Shown one piece after another: positions 42,759 to 50,885 of a stretch of 64,000 nt of DNA (the first letter of the stretch is position 1; each line of letters starts with the position of its first letter). Under the pieces are notes generated by a model that was not told the DNA's origin, did not search any database, and was given only the letters and a program-made list of their open reading frames with translations. The position numbers were made by a program, and so were the translations under genes. The stretch comes from Aeromicrobium sp. Root344 (GTDB lineage Bacteria > Actinomycetota > Actinomycetes > Propionibacteriales > Nocardioidaceae). The stretch is taken from contig NZ_LMDH01000001.1 of assembly GCF_001425755.1 (NCBI RefSeq), forward strand, positions 2,223,802 through 2,287,801, in the 5' to 3' direction.

Positions 42759-43700
42759 ATGAGTCATACACCTGATCCGAGCCACCTGCCCGACCACGAC
42801 TCCGTCTACGACGGGCTGTTGGGCAGCGACGACTCCCAGTGGGCGTTCGGCACCGACTTCGAGGACCCGCTCGCCGGCGTCGACACGACGGTGCCCGACG
42901 GCGTCGACACGCACGAGCTCGCGACCTACTGCCTGATGCTCGCCGACGACGCCCTCGTGATGTCCCACCGGCTGTCGCAGTGGTGCAGCAACGCGCCCGA
43001 CCTCGAGGAGGACATCGCGCTGGCCAACATCGCGCTCGACCTGCTGGGGCAGGCCCGGCTGTTGCTCGCGCGCGCCGCAGCCGCCGATCCCTCGGTCGTA
43101 CCGGCGCTGCCCGAGGGCTCGCCGGTCCCGCCGGAGGACGCCCTGGCGTTCTTCCGAGGGGATCGCGAGTTCCGCAACGTACGCCTGGTGGAGACCGACA
43201 ACGGCGACTTCGCGGTGACGATCGCCCGGCTGCTGCTGTTCTCGACCTGGCGACTCGCGCTGCTGCAACGTCTGGCCGTGAGCCGCGATCACGTGCTGTC
43301 GGCGGTGGCGGTCAAGGGTGTCAAGGAGATGACGTATCACCGCGACTACGCCGGTCGCTGGTTCCTCACGCTCGCACGGGGCACGGAGGAGTCGCGCCGT
43401 CGGCTGGTCACTGGCCTCGAGGCGACCTGGCCGCTGCGCGCAGAGCTGTTCACGTCTCATCCGGTCGAGCTCGCTGTCGCCGCTTCGGGTGTCGGGGTCG
43501 ACCCGTCCACGGTGGCCGACGAGGTCGACGTGCTGCTCGAGCAGGTGTTCTCGATGAGCGGCGTCGACCGGCCGGAAGTTGGGCCGCTGGCAGGCGTACG
43601 CGGCGAGACCGGGCGCGACGGCCTGCACACCGAGGCCTTCAGCCGGCTGCTCGCGGAGATGCAGGTTGTGGCGCGGGCGCACCCGATGGGGAGCTGGTGA
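42759..43700 (+). CDS. paaC: phenylacetyl-CoA epoxidase subunit PaaC
   Basis: The 313-residue protein is the second ferritin-like epoxidase subunit, partner of PaaA. It has the long helical pattern DDALVMSHRLSQWCSNAPDLEEDIALANIALDLLGQARLLL and the later VKGVKEMTYHRDYAGRWFLTLARG. PaaC stabilises and helps bind substrate but has no complete di-iron site in this family. It starts at ATG 42759 after GAGAGAAAG. Its stop shares one base with the PaaD start. Confidence 0.9.
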   Translation: MSHTPDPSHLPDHDSVYDGLLGSDDSQWAFGTDFEDPLAGVDTTVPDGVDTHELATYCLMLADDALVMSHRLSQWCSNAPDLEEDIALANIALDLLGQARLLLARAAAADPSVVPALPEGSPVPPEDALAFFRGDREFRNVRLVETDNGDFAVTIARLLLFSTWRLALLQRLAVSRDHVLSAVAVKGVKEMTYHRDYAGRWFLTLARGTEESRRRLVTGLEATWPLRAELFTSHPVELAVAASGVGVDPSTVADEVDVLLEQVFSMSGVDRPEVGPLAGVRGETGRDGLHTEAFSRLLAEMQVVARAHPMGSW

Positions 43701-44188
43701 TGGTCGCCGCGCGTGAGGTCGCCGCATCTGTCGTGGATCCGGAGATGCCGATGCTGACCCTCGAGGACCTCGGCGTGCTGCGCGACGTCGAGGTCGCCGA
43801 CGAGCGGGTCGTCGTGACGATCACGCCGACCTACTCGGGCTGCCCTGCGATGGCCACGATGCGCGACGACCTGGTGCACCGCTTGCGCGACGAGGGGTTC
43901 GACGACGTCGAGGTGCGCGTCAGTCTGCACCCTGCGTGGTCGAGCGACTGGATCACTCCTCGCGGTAGGGCCGCACTGGTCGAGCACGGCCTTTCGGCAC
44001 CGGGTCCGGCACCGTCCCACGACGGCCCGGTCGTCCTGTCGCTGCAACCCACCCGCCGTACGCTCGCCTGCCCGCGGTGCGCCTCGTCGCGCGTCGAGCT
44101 GACGTCGGAGTTCGGCCCCACCGCCTGCAAGGCGCTCTACCGCTGCACGGCCTGCCTCGAGCCGTTCGAGCACGTCAAGGAGATCTGA
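43700..44188 (+). CDS. paaD: PaaD, epoxidase iron-sulfur assembly protein
   Basis: The 162-residue protein has the MIP18/DUF59 domain (SVVDPEMPMLTLEDLGVLRDVEV and TPTYSGCPAMATMRDDL) and a C-terminal zinc-ribbon-like part with CPRC and CTAC spaced cysteines. It is needed for maturation of the epoxidase iron centres. The ATG overlaps the PaaC stop; the stop directly abuts the PaaE start. Confidence 0.9.
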   Translation: MVAAREVAASVVDPEMPMLTLEDLGVLRDVEVADERVVVTITPTYSGCPAMATMRDDLVHRLRDEGFDDVEVRVSLHPAWSSDWITPRGRAALVEHGLSAPGPAPSHDGPVVLSLQPTRRTLACPRCASSRVELTSEFGPTACKALYRCTACLEPFEHVKEI

Positions 44189-45274
44189 ATGACCGTCATG
44201 ACTCCACCGGTGTCGGCGGCCCGAGCGGCGTTCCACACCCTCACGGTGGCGTCGGTCGAGCAGCTGACCGAGGACTCCGCAGCGATCACGTTCGACGTGC
44301 CCGAGGAGCTGCGTGAGGCGTACGCCTTCGCGGCCGGGCAGTCACTGACGATCCGCCGGATCATCGATGGGCAGGACCACCGTCGCACGTACTCGATCTG
44401 CGCCCCCGTCGGCGAGCGCCCGCGCATCGGCGTGCGCGAGATCCCCGACGGCGTCTTCTCGAGCTGGCTCGTGCACGACGTACGACCGGGGGACCGCGTC
44501 GACGTGCAGACGCCGACGGGCAGCTTCCGCGCCGATCCCGAGGCGGGCGGCCGACACCTCTGCATCGCCGCAGGCTCAGGGATCACGCCGATGCTGTCGA
44601 TCGTGTCATCGGTGCTGAAGCACTCGAATGCCCAGGTCACGATGCTCTACGGCAATCGCACGAGCGGCTCGGTGATGTTCGCCGAGGAGCTCGCCGACCT
44701 CAAGAATCGCTACGGGCCGCGGTTCGACCTCGTGCACGTCCTGTCGCGGGAGCCCCGCGACGTCGAGCTGTTCTCGGGCCGGCTCGAGGCCGATCGGCTG
44801 CGCCGCCTGCTGACGGCGCTGGTGCCAGTCGGCGCCCTCGACGACGTGTGGCTGTGCGGGCCGTTCGGGCTGATCGGCGATGCGCGTGCGGTGCTCGAGG
44901 ACCTCGGCGTCGAGCCCGGCACGGTGCACTTCGAGCTGTTCTACGTCGACGAGCCGCCACCGGAGCTGCACCGGGCCGACAAGGTCGTCTCCGGGATCAC
45001 GAGCGACGTCACGATCGTGCTCGACGGACGGACGACGACCGCGCCGATGCCGCGTGACCAGAGCGTCCTCGACGGTGTCGCGGCGACTCGCAACGACCTG
45101 CCGTTCGCCTGCAAGGGCGGCGTGTGCGGCACGTGCCGCGCCAAGGTCACCGACGGGGAGGTCGAGATGCGGCGCAACTACGCACTCGAGGACACCGAGG
45201 TCGAGGCCGGCTTCGTGCTGACCTGCCAGAGCCACCCCGTCACGGAGGCGGTCACCGTCAACTTCGATGCCTGA
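44189..45274 (+). CDS. paaE: phenylacetyl-CoA epoxidase reductase PaaE
   Basis: The 361-residue reductase has a flavin domain (DHRRTYSICAP), an NAD(P)H domain (GSGITPMLSIVSSVL and VWLCGPFGLIGD) and a C-terminal plant-type [2Fe-2S] ferredoxin domain with CKGGVCGTCRAKV and a later cysteine in LTCQSHP. It passes electrons to the PaaA di-iron site. It is the last structural paa gene here; PaaF, PaaG, PaaH, PaaJ and PaaK are not in the window. Confidence 0.92.
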   Translation: MTVMTPPVSAARAAFHTLTVASVEQLTEDSAAITFDVPEELREAYAFAAGQSLTIRRIIDGQDHRRTYSICAPVGERPRIGVREIPDGVFSSWLVHDVRPGDRVDVQTPTGSFRADPEAGGRHLCIAAGSGITPMLSIVSSVLKHSNAQVTMLYGNRTSGSVMFAEELADLKNRYGPRFDLVHVLSREPRDVELFSGRLEADRLRRLLTALVPVGALDDVWLCGPFGLIGDARAVLEDLGVEPGTVHFELFYVDEPPPELHRADKVVSGITSDVTIVLDGRTTTAPMPRDQSVLDGVAATRNDLPFACKGGVCGTCRAKVTDGEVEMRRNYALEDTEVEAGFVLTCQSHPVTEAVTVNFDA

Positions 45275-45280
45275 TCGAGT

Positions 45281-45311
45281 TTGACCTGGAGCGCGCTCCA
45301 CCTCCTAGCCT
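45281..45311 (+). promoter_or_regulatory. promoter with internal palindrome
   Basis: TTGACC (45281-45286) and TAGCCT (45306-45311) bracket TGGAGCGCGCTCCA (45287-45300), a perfect 14-bp palindrome. The -10 lies seven bases before ATG 45319, giving a leaderless start. The spacer is 19 bases, so activation by a bound regulator is conceivable as well as repression. Confidence 0.65.
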
Positions 45312-45318
45312 GCACAGC

Positions 45319-45720
45319 ATGAGTGAGAACGCGGAACGACAGCAGCGGTTCGAGCAGGGCATGGGGGTGCTGGACGCCGTCGACGGCGAGGCCGGCGCCA
45401 ACGTCATCAAGGCGCTGGAGGACATCTCGCCAGAGCTCGGCCACCAGGTCGTCGCGTGGGGCTTCGGTGAGATCTACGCACGGCCCGAGCTCGCACCGCG
45501 CGACCGCCAGCTGGTGACGCTCGGGATGCTCACGGCGCTCGGTGGCTGCGAGCCCCAGCTCGAGGTTCACGTCAATGCCGCCCTCAACGTCGGGCTCACC
45601 CCTCAGCAGATCGTCGAGGCGTTGCTCCACTCGGCCGTCTACTGCGGCTTCCCGCGAGCCATCAACGCCACGTTCGCCGCGAAGAAGGTCTTCGATGAGC
45701 GCGGGCTGCTGCCGCTCTGA
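45319..45720 (+). CDS. carboxymuconolactone decarboxylase family protein
   Basis: The 133-residue protein has the family core ALEDISPELGHQVVAWGFGEIYARPELAPRDRQLVTLGMLTALGG, followed by LEVHVNAALNVGLTPQQIVEALLHSAVYCGFPRAINA. It resembles PcaC-like decarboxylases; related small proteins are peroxidases, but the CxxC redox pair of AhpD is not seen. No other protocatechuate genes are linked. It has its own palindrome-bearing promoter and abuts the stop of the TetR gene. Confidence 0.82.
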   Translation: MSENAERQQRFEQGMGVLDAVDGEAGANVIKALEDISPELGHQVVAWGFGEIYARPELAPRDRQLVTLGMLTALGGCEPQLEVHVNAALNVGLTPQQIVEALLHSAVYCGFPRAINATFAAKKVFDERGLLPL

Positions 45721-46332
45721 CTAGCCCTCGTGCAGCGCGAGACCGTCGAACGCCAGGGTCGCGATCGAGGATGCCAGGTCCTCGGGGTCGACCGGGCCGC
45801 CGGGGCGGTACCACTCGACGAGCGAGTTGACCAGGCCGAACAGCAGCCGGCTGATGAGGTCGGGCGGGATGTCGGCGCGCAGCGCACCCTCGTCGACGGC
45901 GGCCTGCACGAGCGTCGCGAGGCGCTCGTCGATGCGGCGCCGACGCTTCAGTGCGGCCAGCTCGACCTCGCTGTTGCCGTGCACGCGGAGCAGCAGCGTC
46001 ACCGCAGGCAGGTGCTCCACCAGGATCTTCACCGACTCCTGCACCACGGTGCGCAGTCGCTCGTACGCGCTGGTGCCCGGAGCGGCAGCTGCCGCCGAGT
46101 CGACCGCGGCCGAGAGCCCGTCGAGCGCCTCGTCGAGGGCGGCGGCGAGGAGGTGCTCCTTGCTCGGCACGTGGTGATAGATCGCCGACTTGGTCAGCCC
46201 CAGCTCCTTGGCGAGGTCACCCATGCTCGTGCCGTCGTAGCCCTGACGGTTGAACAGCTCGATCGCGCGACGCAGCACGGTCTGCTGGTCATAGCCGGGC
46301 CGGCCGCGTCGGGGTGTCGGCGCCTCCGTCAT
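45721..46332 (-). CDS. TetR-family regulator, candidate PaaR
   Basis: The 203-residue regulator begins with a basic arm (PTPRRGRPGYD) and has a helix-turn-helix (AIELFNRQGYDGTSMGDLAKELGLTKSAIYHHVPSKEHLL). The ligand domain is of the type found in acyl-CoA-responsive regulators. It is 29 bases behind the acyl-CoA dehydrogenase gene on the same strand and close to paaABCDE, so it may recognise the operator at 41381-41402. That assignment is inferred from location; it may instead govern the genes it follows. Confidence 0.8.
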   Translation of the reverse strand: MTEAPTPRRGRPGYDQQTVLRRAIELFNRQGYDGTSMGDLAKELGLTKSAIYHHVPSKEHLLAAALDEALDGLSAAVDSAAAAAPGTSAYERLRTVVQESVKILVEHLPAVTLLLRVHGNSEVELAALKRRRRIDERLATLVQAAVDEGALRADIPPDLISRLLFGLVNSLVEWYRPGGPVDPEDLASSIATLAFDGLALHEG

Positions 46333-46361
46333 GGGCCAAGCGTCTCACGCAGGACCGCGAG

Positions 46362-47525
46362 CTAGGCGAACGCGGACAGGCCCGTCAGCTCGCGGCCGAT
46401 CGTCAGCTGGTGGATCTCGGCGGTGCCCTCGTACGTCAGCACCGACTCGAGGTTGTTGGCGTGCCGCATGACGGAGTACTCGCCCGAGATGCCGTTGGCG
46501 CCGAGGATCGTCCGCGCCGTGCGAGCGATGTCGAGGGCGACGCGGGTGTTGTTGAGCTTGCCGGCGCTGACCTGCGCGGGCTTGAGGACGCCGGCCTCCT
46601 TGAGCCGGCCGAGGTGGACGCTCAGCAGCAACGCCGTGCCGTGCGCGACGCTCATGTCGGCGAGCTTGCCCTGAGTCAGCTGGAACGCGCCGATCGGCTT
46701 GTCGAACTGCGTGCGAGTCGTCGCATAGTCGATCGCCGTCTCGAGGCACGAGCGTGCCGCGCCGGTGGTGCCGAAGACGATGCCGAACCGCGCCTCGTTG
46801 AGCGCTCCGAGCGGACCGCGCAGGCCCTCGGCGCCGGGCAGCAGCGCCGAGCCGGGCAGCCGCATGTCCTCGAACGTGAGCTCGCTGGTGACCGACGCGC
46901 GCATCGACATCTTGTGCTTGATGGCGCGGCCCGAGAAGCCGGGGGTGTCGGTCGGCACGACGAAGCCGCGGATGCCGTCGTCGGTCTGCGCCCACACCAC
47001 GACGACGTCGGCGACGCTGCCGTTCGTGATCCACATCTTCGCGCCGTTGAGGACCCAGTCGGCACCGTCGCGCTTGGCGCGCGTACGCATGCCGTTGGGG
47101 TTGGACCCGTGGTCGGGCTCGGTCAGGCCGAACGCGCCGACGTGGTCGCCTGCGGCCATGCCGGGGAGCCACTGCTGCTTCTGCTCCTCCGAGCCGTAGG
47201 CGTGGATCGAGTACATCGCGAGCGAGCCCTGCACCGAGAACAGCGAGCGCAGGCCGCTGTCGATCGCCTCGAGCTCGATGCTGGCCAGCCCGTACGCCGT
47301 GGGGCCGACGCCCGCGCAGCCGTAGCCGCTCAGGTGCATGCCCAGCAGGCCGGCGCCACCCATCTGCTTGGCGATGTCGCGGGCCGGCAGCTCGCCGGTC
47401 TCGGCCCACTCGGCGACGTGCGGGGCGAGCTGGTCCTGCGCGAACCGGCGGGCGGTGTCGCGGATGGCCCGCTCCTCGTCGCTCAGCAGGTGGTCGACGT
47501 CGAGCAGGTCATGCGGTGCGTTCAT
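46362..47525 (-). CDS. acyl-CoA dehydrogenase, glutaryl-CoA dehydrogenase-like
   Basis: The 387-residue flavoenzyme has the acyl-CoA dehydrogenase blocks GAFGLTEPDHGSNPNGM and MWITNGSVADVVVVWAQ, the FAD-binding FDKPIGAFQLTQGKLADM, and the catalytic glutamate in TYEGTAEIHQLTIGREL. The YEGT-IH-L-GR ending and the N-terminal MNAPHDLLDVDHLLSDEER are typical of glutaryl-CoA dehydrogenases, which oxidise and decarboxylate glutaryl-CoA to crotonyl-CoA. It lies 40 bases beyond homogentisate dioxygenase on the same strand. Another acyl-CoA substrate remains possible. Confidence 0.83.
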   Translation of the reverse strand: MNAPHDLLDVDHLLSDEERAIRDTARRFAQDQLAPHVAEWAETGELPARDIAKQMGGAGLLGMHLSGYGCAGVGPTAYGLASIELEAIDSGLRSLFSVQGSLAMYSIHAYGSEEQKQQWLPGMAAGDHVGAFGLTEPDHGSNPNGMRTRAKRDGADWVLNGAKMWITNGSVADVVVVWAQTDDGIRGFVVPTDTPGFSGRAIKHKMSMRASVTSELTFEDMRLPGSALLPGAEGLRGPLGALNEARFGIVFGTTGAARSCLETAIDYATTRTQFDKPIGAFQLTQGKLADMSVAHGTALLLSVHLGRLKEAGVLKPAQVSAGKLNNTRVALDIARTARTILGANGISGEYSVMRHANNLESVLTYEGTAEIHQLTIGRELTGLSAFA

Positions 47526-47565
47526 GGATCCACCTTCTCAGAGCAGGGTGTCGGCGCATCAGCGG

Positions 47566-48765
47566 CTATGAGTCCAGCGTCCGGCCGGCCCACGTCCAGG
47601 CGTACGCGTCGTCCTCGGCGGCGAGCCCGCCCTCGCCGAGCTCGAGCGGCCGGAACGTGTCGACCATGACCGCGAGCTCGTCGAACGCCTCGGCGCCGAG
47701 GCTCGCCTCGATCGCGCTCGGCTGCGGCCCGTGGGCGTACCCGCCGGGGTGCAGCGAGATCGAGCCCTTGTCGATGCCCGAGCCCTTGCGGGCCTCGTAG
47801 TCGCCGTCGACGTAGAACATGACCTCGTCGGAGTCGACGTTGGAGTGGTAGTAGGGCACCGGGATCGCGAGCGGGTGGTAGTCGACCTTGCGCGGCACGA
47901 AGTTGCAGACCACGAAGTTCTGCCCCTCGAACACCTGGTGCACCGGTGGGGGCTGGTGCACGCGGCCGGTGATGGGCTCGTAGTCCGAGACGTTGAACGT
48001 GTAGGGGTAGAGGCAGCCGTCCCAGCCGACCACGTCGAAGGGATGCGTGTCGTACGTCATCCGGCTGCCGACGATGCCGTTGGCACCGGAGCCGCGGTGC
48101 TTGACCAGAACCTCGACGTCGGTGCCCTCGACGAGCAGCGGCGCGTCGGGTCCGTGCAGGTCGCGCTCGCAGTAGGGCGCGTGCTCGAGCAGCTGGCCGT
48201 AGCGCGACAGATAGCGCTTGGGCGGTGCGACGTGGCTGTTGGACTCGATCGCGTATGCCTTGACGACGCCGTCAGGGACCCAGCGGTGCGTCGTGGCGCG
48301 GGGAATGATGACGTAGTCGCCGGTGCGGAACGACAGCGCGCCGAAGACCGTCTCGACCGTGCCGGAGCCGGCCTCGATGAAGACGCACTCGTCCCCGACC
48401 GCGTTGCGATAGAGGGGCGAGGGCGCGCTGCCCACGACGTACGCGATGCGGACGTCACCGTTGCCGAGCACGAGGCGGCGGCCGGTGACGAGATCCGTGG
48501 TCGCCGGGTCGGAGTCGGCGAACAGCGAGGGCAGGCGCAGGTGGCGCGGCTTGAGCGGGTGGTTGGCGGTCGGGGCGTGGTCGGGCAGGTCCCAGACCTC
48601 CGACGCGACGATGCCCGACGGGACGCCCAGGTGGTAGAGCAGCGACGAGTCGCTCGAGAAGCCCTCCTCGCCCATGAGCTCCTCGCGGTGCAGGGCACCC
48701 TCGGGCGTACGGAACTGGGTGTGGCGCTTGGGCGGGATCTGCCCGACGCTGCGGTAGTGGGCCAC
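47566..48765 (-). CDS. hmgA: homogentisate 1,2-dioxygenase
   Basis: The 399-residue cupin protein has the family blocks PPKRHTQFRTPEGALHREELMGEEGFSSDSSLLYH, GDYVIIPRATTHRW and a metal-site region with YYHSNVDSDEVMFYVDGDYEARKG and SLHPGGYAHGPQP. It cleaves the homogentisate ring to maleylacetoacetate in tyrosine and phenylalanine degradation. GTG 48765 is chosen for its AGGAG site and family-like N-terminus; the frame is open to 48813. It is divergent from the uncharacterised gene and fumarylacetoacetase. Confidence 0.88.
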   Translation of the reverse strand: MAHYRSVGQIPPKRHTQFRTPEGALHREELMGEEGFSSDSSLLYHLGVPSGIVASEVWDLPDHAPTANHPLKPRHLRLPSLFADSDPATTDLVTGRRLVLGNGDVRIAYVVGSAPSPLYRNAVGDECVFIEAGSGTVETVFGALSFRTGDYVIIPRATTHRWVPDGVVKAYAIESNSHVAPPKRYLSRYGQLLEHAPYCERDLHGPDAPLLVEGTDVEVLVKHRGSGANGIVGSRMTYDTHPFDVVGWDGCLYPYTFNVSDYEPITGRVHQPPPVHQVFEGQNFVVCNFVPRKVDYHPLAIPVPYYHSNVDSDEVMFYVDGDYEARKGSGIDKGSISLHPGGYAHGPQPSAIEASLGAEAFDELAVMVDTFRPLELGEGGLAAEDDAYAWTWAGRTLDS

Positions 48766-48787
48766 GAGGACTCCTGTGTCCGGATAA

Positions 48788-48803
48788 CGGATACAACTAT
48801 CCG
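48788..48803. promoter_or_regulatory. inverted repeat in the hmgA divergent promoter
   Basis: CGGATA and TATCCG are perfect arms around CAAC, and another GGATA half-site precedes them (48782-48786). The stretch lies between hmgA and the gene at 48833 and probably binds a regulator of both. Confidence 0.6.
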
Positions 48804-48820
48804 ATAATAACATGAGCCGC

Positions 48821-48826
48821 TAGGGT
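48821..48826 (+). promoter_or_regulatory. leaderless-type -10 element
   Basis: TAGGGT lies six bases before GTG 48833, with no separate leader. Confidence 0.6.
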
Positions 48827-48832
48827 GGGGAC

Positions 48833-49657
48833 GTGCCGATTCCTGCCAGTCTCACCGGGTTGGTCGACGACGCCGCGATGTTCCCGCCCGGCAATGCACC
48901 ACTCGACGTCGCGATCCGTGAGCACCTCGCCCACCGGTCCAGTGCATACGCCCCGCTGATCGGGCCGCTGCTGGTCCGCGACGCGGATGTCGCTCGCGTG
49001 GCGGGGCTGACCGACGAGCCGTTGGAGATCGGGATCATCGCGACCTCGAGCCCGGGCGGGCTCGACCAGTCGGTCGCCGACCTGCACGACTTCCCCCACG
49101 TCCGGGTGATCGCGTTCGAGCTCCCGCTGGGCGACGTGTCGGCGGCGGAGCTGATCTCTGCGCTGACCGTCCCGGACGGCGTCACGGTGTCGGTCGAGCT
49201 GCCGCGTGCGCCGGCCGGCCCCGGCACAGGATGGATCGGTGCTGCGGACGAGATCAGCGCCGCCGGCTGGCAGGTCAAGTTCCGCACCGGCGGGGTCGAG
49301 GCGTCGGCGTACCCCGACGAGCAGGAGCTCGCGGCGGTGCTCGCCGCGTTGGTGCCGCGCCGGTTCAAGCTGACCGCGGGTCTGCACCGCGCCGTGCGGA
49401 ACACCCAGGCCGGGACGGGCTTCGAGCAGCACGGGTTCGTCAACGTCATGGTCGCGGTCCGCCGGTTGCTGGCTGGTGCGGCGACCGGCGAGGCGGCTGA
49501 GGTGCTGGCGATCCGCGATGGTGGCAGGCTGGCGGCCGAGATCGGGTCGTGGACTGCAGACGACGCCGCTGCCGTGCGCGAGACGTTCCGCGGCTTCGGC
49601 TGCTGCGGTGTGGCCGAACCCTGTGAAGACCTCCTCGAGCTGGGACTGATCGCATGA
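48833..49657 (+). CDS. uncharacterised protein of the homogentisate locus
   Basis: The 274-residue protein has no domain I can name. It begins with a conserved-looking segment (LVDDAAMFPPGNAPLDVAIREHL). Later come VKFRTGGVEASAYPD, RRFKLTAGLHRAVRN and GFEQHGFVNVMVAVRRLL, and the end is FRGFGCCGVAEPCEDLLELGL with a paired cysteine. Alternating strands and helices suggest a TIM-barrel-like or alpha/beta fold. Its stop overlaps the fumarylacetoacetase start (ATGA) and it is divergent from hmgA. It therefore occupies the position of the missing middle enzyme, maleylacetoacetate isomerase. That role is a hypothesis. Confidence 0.7.
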   Translation: MPIPASLTGLVDDAAMFPPGNAPLDVAIREHLAHRSSAYAPLIGPLLVRDADVARVAGLTDEPLEIGIIATSSPGGLDQSVADLHDFPHVRVIAFELPLGDVSAAELISALTVPDGVTVSVELPRAPAGPGTGWIGAADEISAAGWQVKFRTGGVEASAYPDEQELAAVLAALVPRRFKLTAGLHRAVRNTQAGTGFEQHGFVNVMVAVRRLLAGAATGEAAEVLAIRDGGRLAAEIGSWTADDAAAVRETFRGFGCCGVAEPCEDLLELGLIA

Positions 49658-50799
49658 CCGGATTCGGAATCGACCACCTGCCGTACGGCGTCGCGTCGCG
49701 CTCAGGCCGTGACCTCGTGGTCGTACGCCTCGACGACGACGTCATCGACCTCGCGGCGTTGGCGTCGGCATCGCCGCCCGGGTTCGACCCGGCCGTCCTG
49801 GCCGGACCGTCCCTGGCACCGCTGATGGCGGCCGGTGCAGGCGTGTGGGCGGACGTACGCGCGTGGCTGCAGGACGTCCTGCCCGATTCGTCGGTCGGGT
49901 GCATCCCGCTGGCCGAGGTCGAGATGCAGATGCCGTTCGCGGTCGCGGACTATGTCGACTTCTACGCCTCCTTGAACCACGCCTCGAACGTCGGCAGGAT
50001 CTTCCGCCCCGACGCCGAGCCCTTGTTGCCGAACTGGCGGCACCTGCCGGTCGGCTACCACGGTCGCGCCGGCACCGTCGTCCCGTCGGGCACCCCGATC
50101 GTCCGCCCCGCCGGTCAACGCCGGCCCGGACCGGACGGGCGTCCCCGCTTCGGGCCGTCGGAGGCGCTGGACATCGAGGCTGAGCTCGGCTTCGTCGTGG
50201 GTGCCCCGAGCCGCATGGGCGAGCCCGTGCCGGCCGGGGCGTTCGCCGATCACGTGTTCGGCGTGACGTTGCTCAACGACTGGTCGGCCCGCGACATCCA
50301 GGCGTGGGAGTACGTCCCGCTCGGGCCGTTCCTGGGCAAGTCGTTCGCGACCTCGATCTCGCCGTGGATCACCCCCCTCGCCGCGCTCGACGATGCGCGG
50401 GTGCCGTTGCCGGGACAGGACCCGGAGCCGCTGGACTACCTGCAGGTCGCCGAGCCGGCCGGATACGCCATCGACCTGGAGGTCGTGGTCAACGGCACCG
50501 TCGTGGCGCGGCCGCCGTACGGCTCGATGTACTGGTCGCCCGCGCAGATGCTGGCCCACATGACGGTCAACGGCGCCTCGCTGCGTACCGGCGACCTCTA
50601 CGGCTCGGGCACGATCTCCGGCCCCGAGCGCGCTCAGCGAGGATCGTTCCTCGAGCTGTCATGGGGTGGCACCGAGCCGTTCACCCTTGACGACGGGGCC
50701 ACGCGCACGTACCTCCAGGACGGTGACACCGTCATCCTGCGCGCCACCGCCGGCACGGTCACCCTCGGCGAGGTCGCCGGCACGCTCACCTCCCCCTGA
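49654..50799 (+). CDS. fahA: fumarylacetoacetase
   Basis: The 381-residue enzyme has the N-terminal FAH domain (MTGFGIDHLPYGVAS) and catalytic blocks VDFYASLNHASNVGRIFRP, LPVGYHGRAGTVVPSGT, metal ligands in LDIEAELGFVVG and LLNDWSARDIQAWEYVPLGPFLGKSF. It cleaves fumarylacetoacetate to fumarate and acetoacetate. It is translationally coupled to the uncharacterised gene upstream. Its stop codon lies at the edge of the repeated palindromes that follow. Confidence 0.92.
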   Translation: MTGFGIDHLPYGVASRSGRDLVVVRLDDDVIDLAALASASPPGFDPAVLAGPSLAPLMAAGAGVWADVRAWLQDVLPDSSVGCIPLAEVEMQMPFAVADYVDFYASLNHASNVGRIFRPDAEPLLPNWRHLPVGYHGRAGTVVPSGTPIVRPAGQRRPGPDGRPRFGPSEALDIEAELGFVVGAPSRMGEPVPAGAFADHVFGVTLLNDWSARDIQAWEYVPLGPFLGKSFATSISPWITPLAALDDARVPLPGQDPEPLDYLQVAEPAGYAIDLEVVVNGTVVARPPYGSMYWSPAQMLAHMTVNGASLRTGDLYGSGTISGPERAQRGSFLELSWGGTEPFTLDDGATRTYLQDGDTVILRATAGTVTLGEVAGTLTSP

Positions 50800-50877
50800 G
50801 CGGTGGATTCTCCACGTTTACGCCTGAGCGGTGGATGTTCCACCGTATGGCCGCTCATACGGTGGAAGATCCACCGC
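50797..50877. repeat. three GTGGA/TCCAC palindromes, two forming a long cruciform
   Basis: Palindromes of the form GTGGA-N3-TCCAC occur at 50803-50815, 50830-50844 and 50861-50875. The last two sit in 22-base arms (50828-50849 and 50856-50877) that pair with a single mismatch around a 6-base loop. CTGAGCGGTGGAT occurs twice (50796 and 50824). The cluster fills the gap between convergent fahA and iclR genes and could act as a two-way terminator, though no T-run is present. Confidence 0.75.
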
Positions 50878-50885
50878 ACGAGGGC

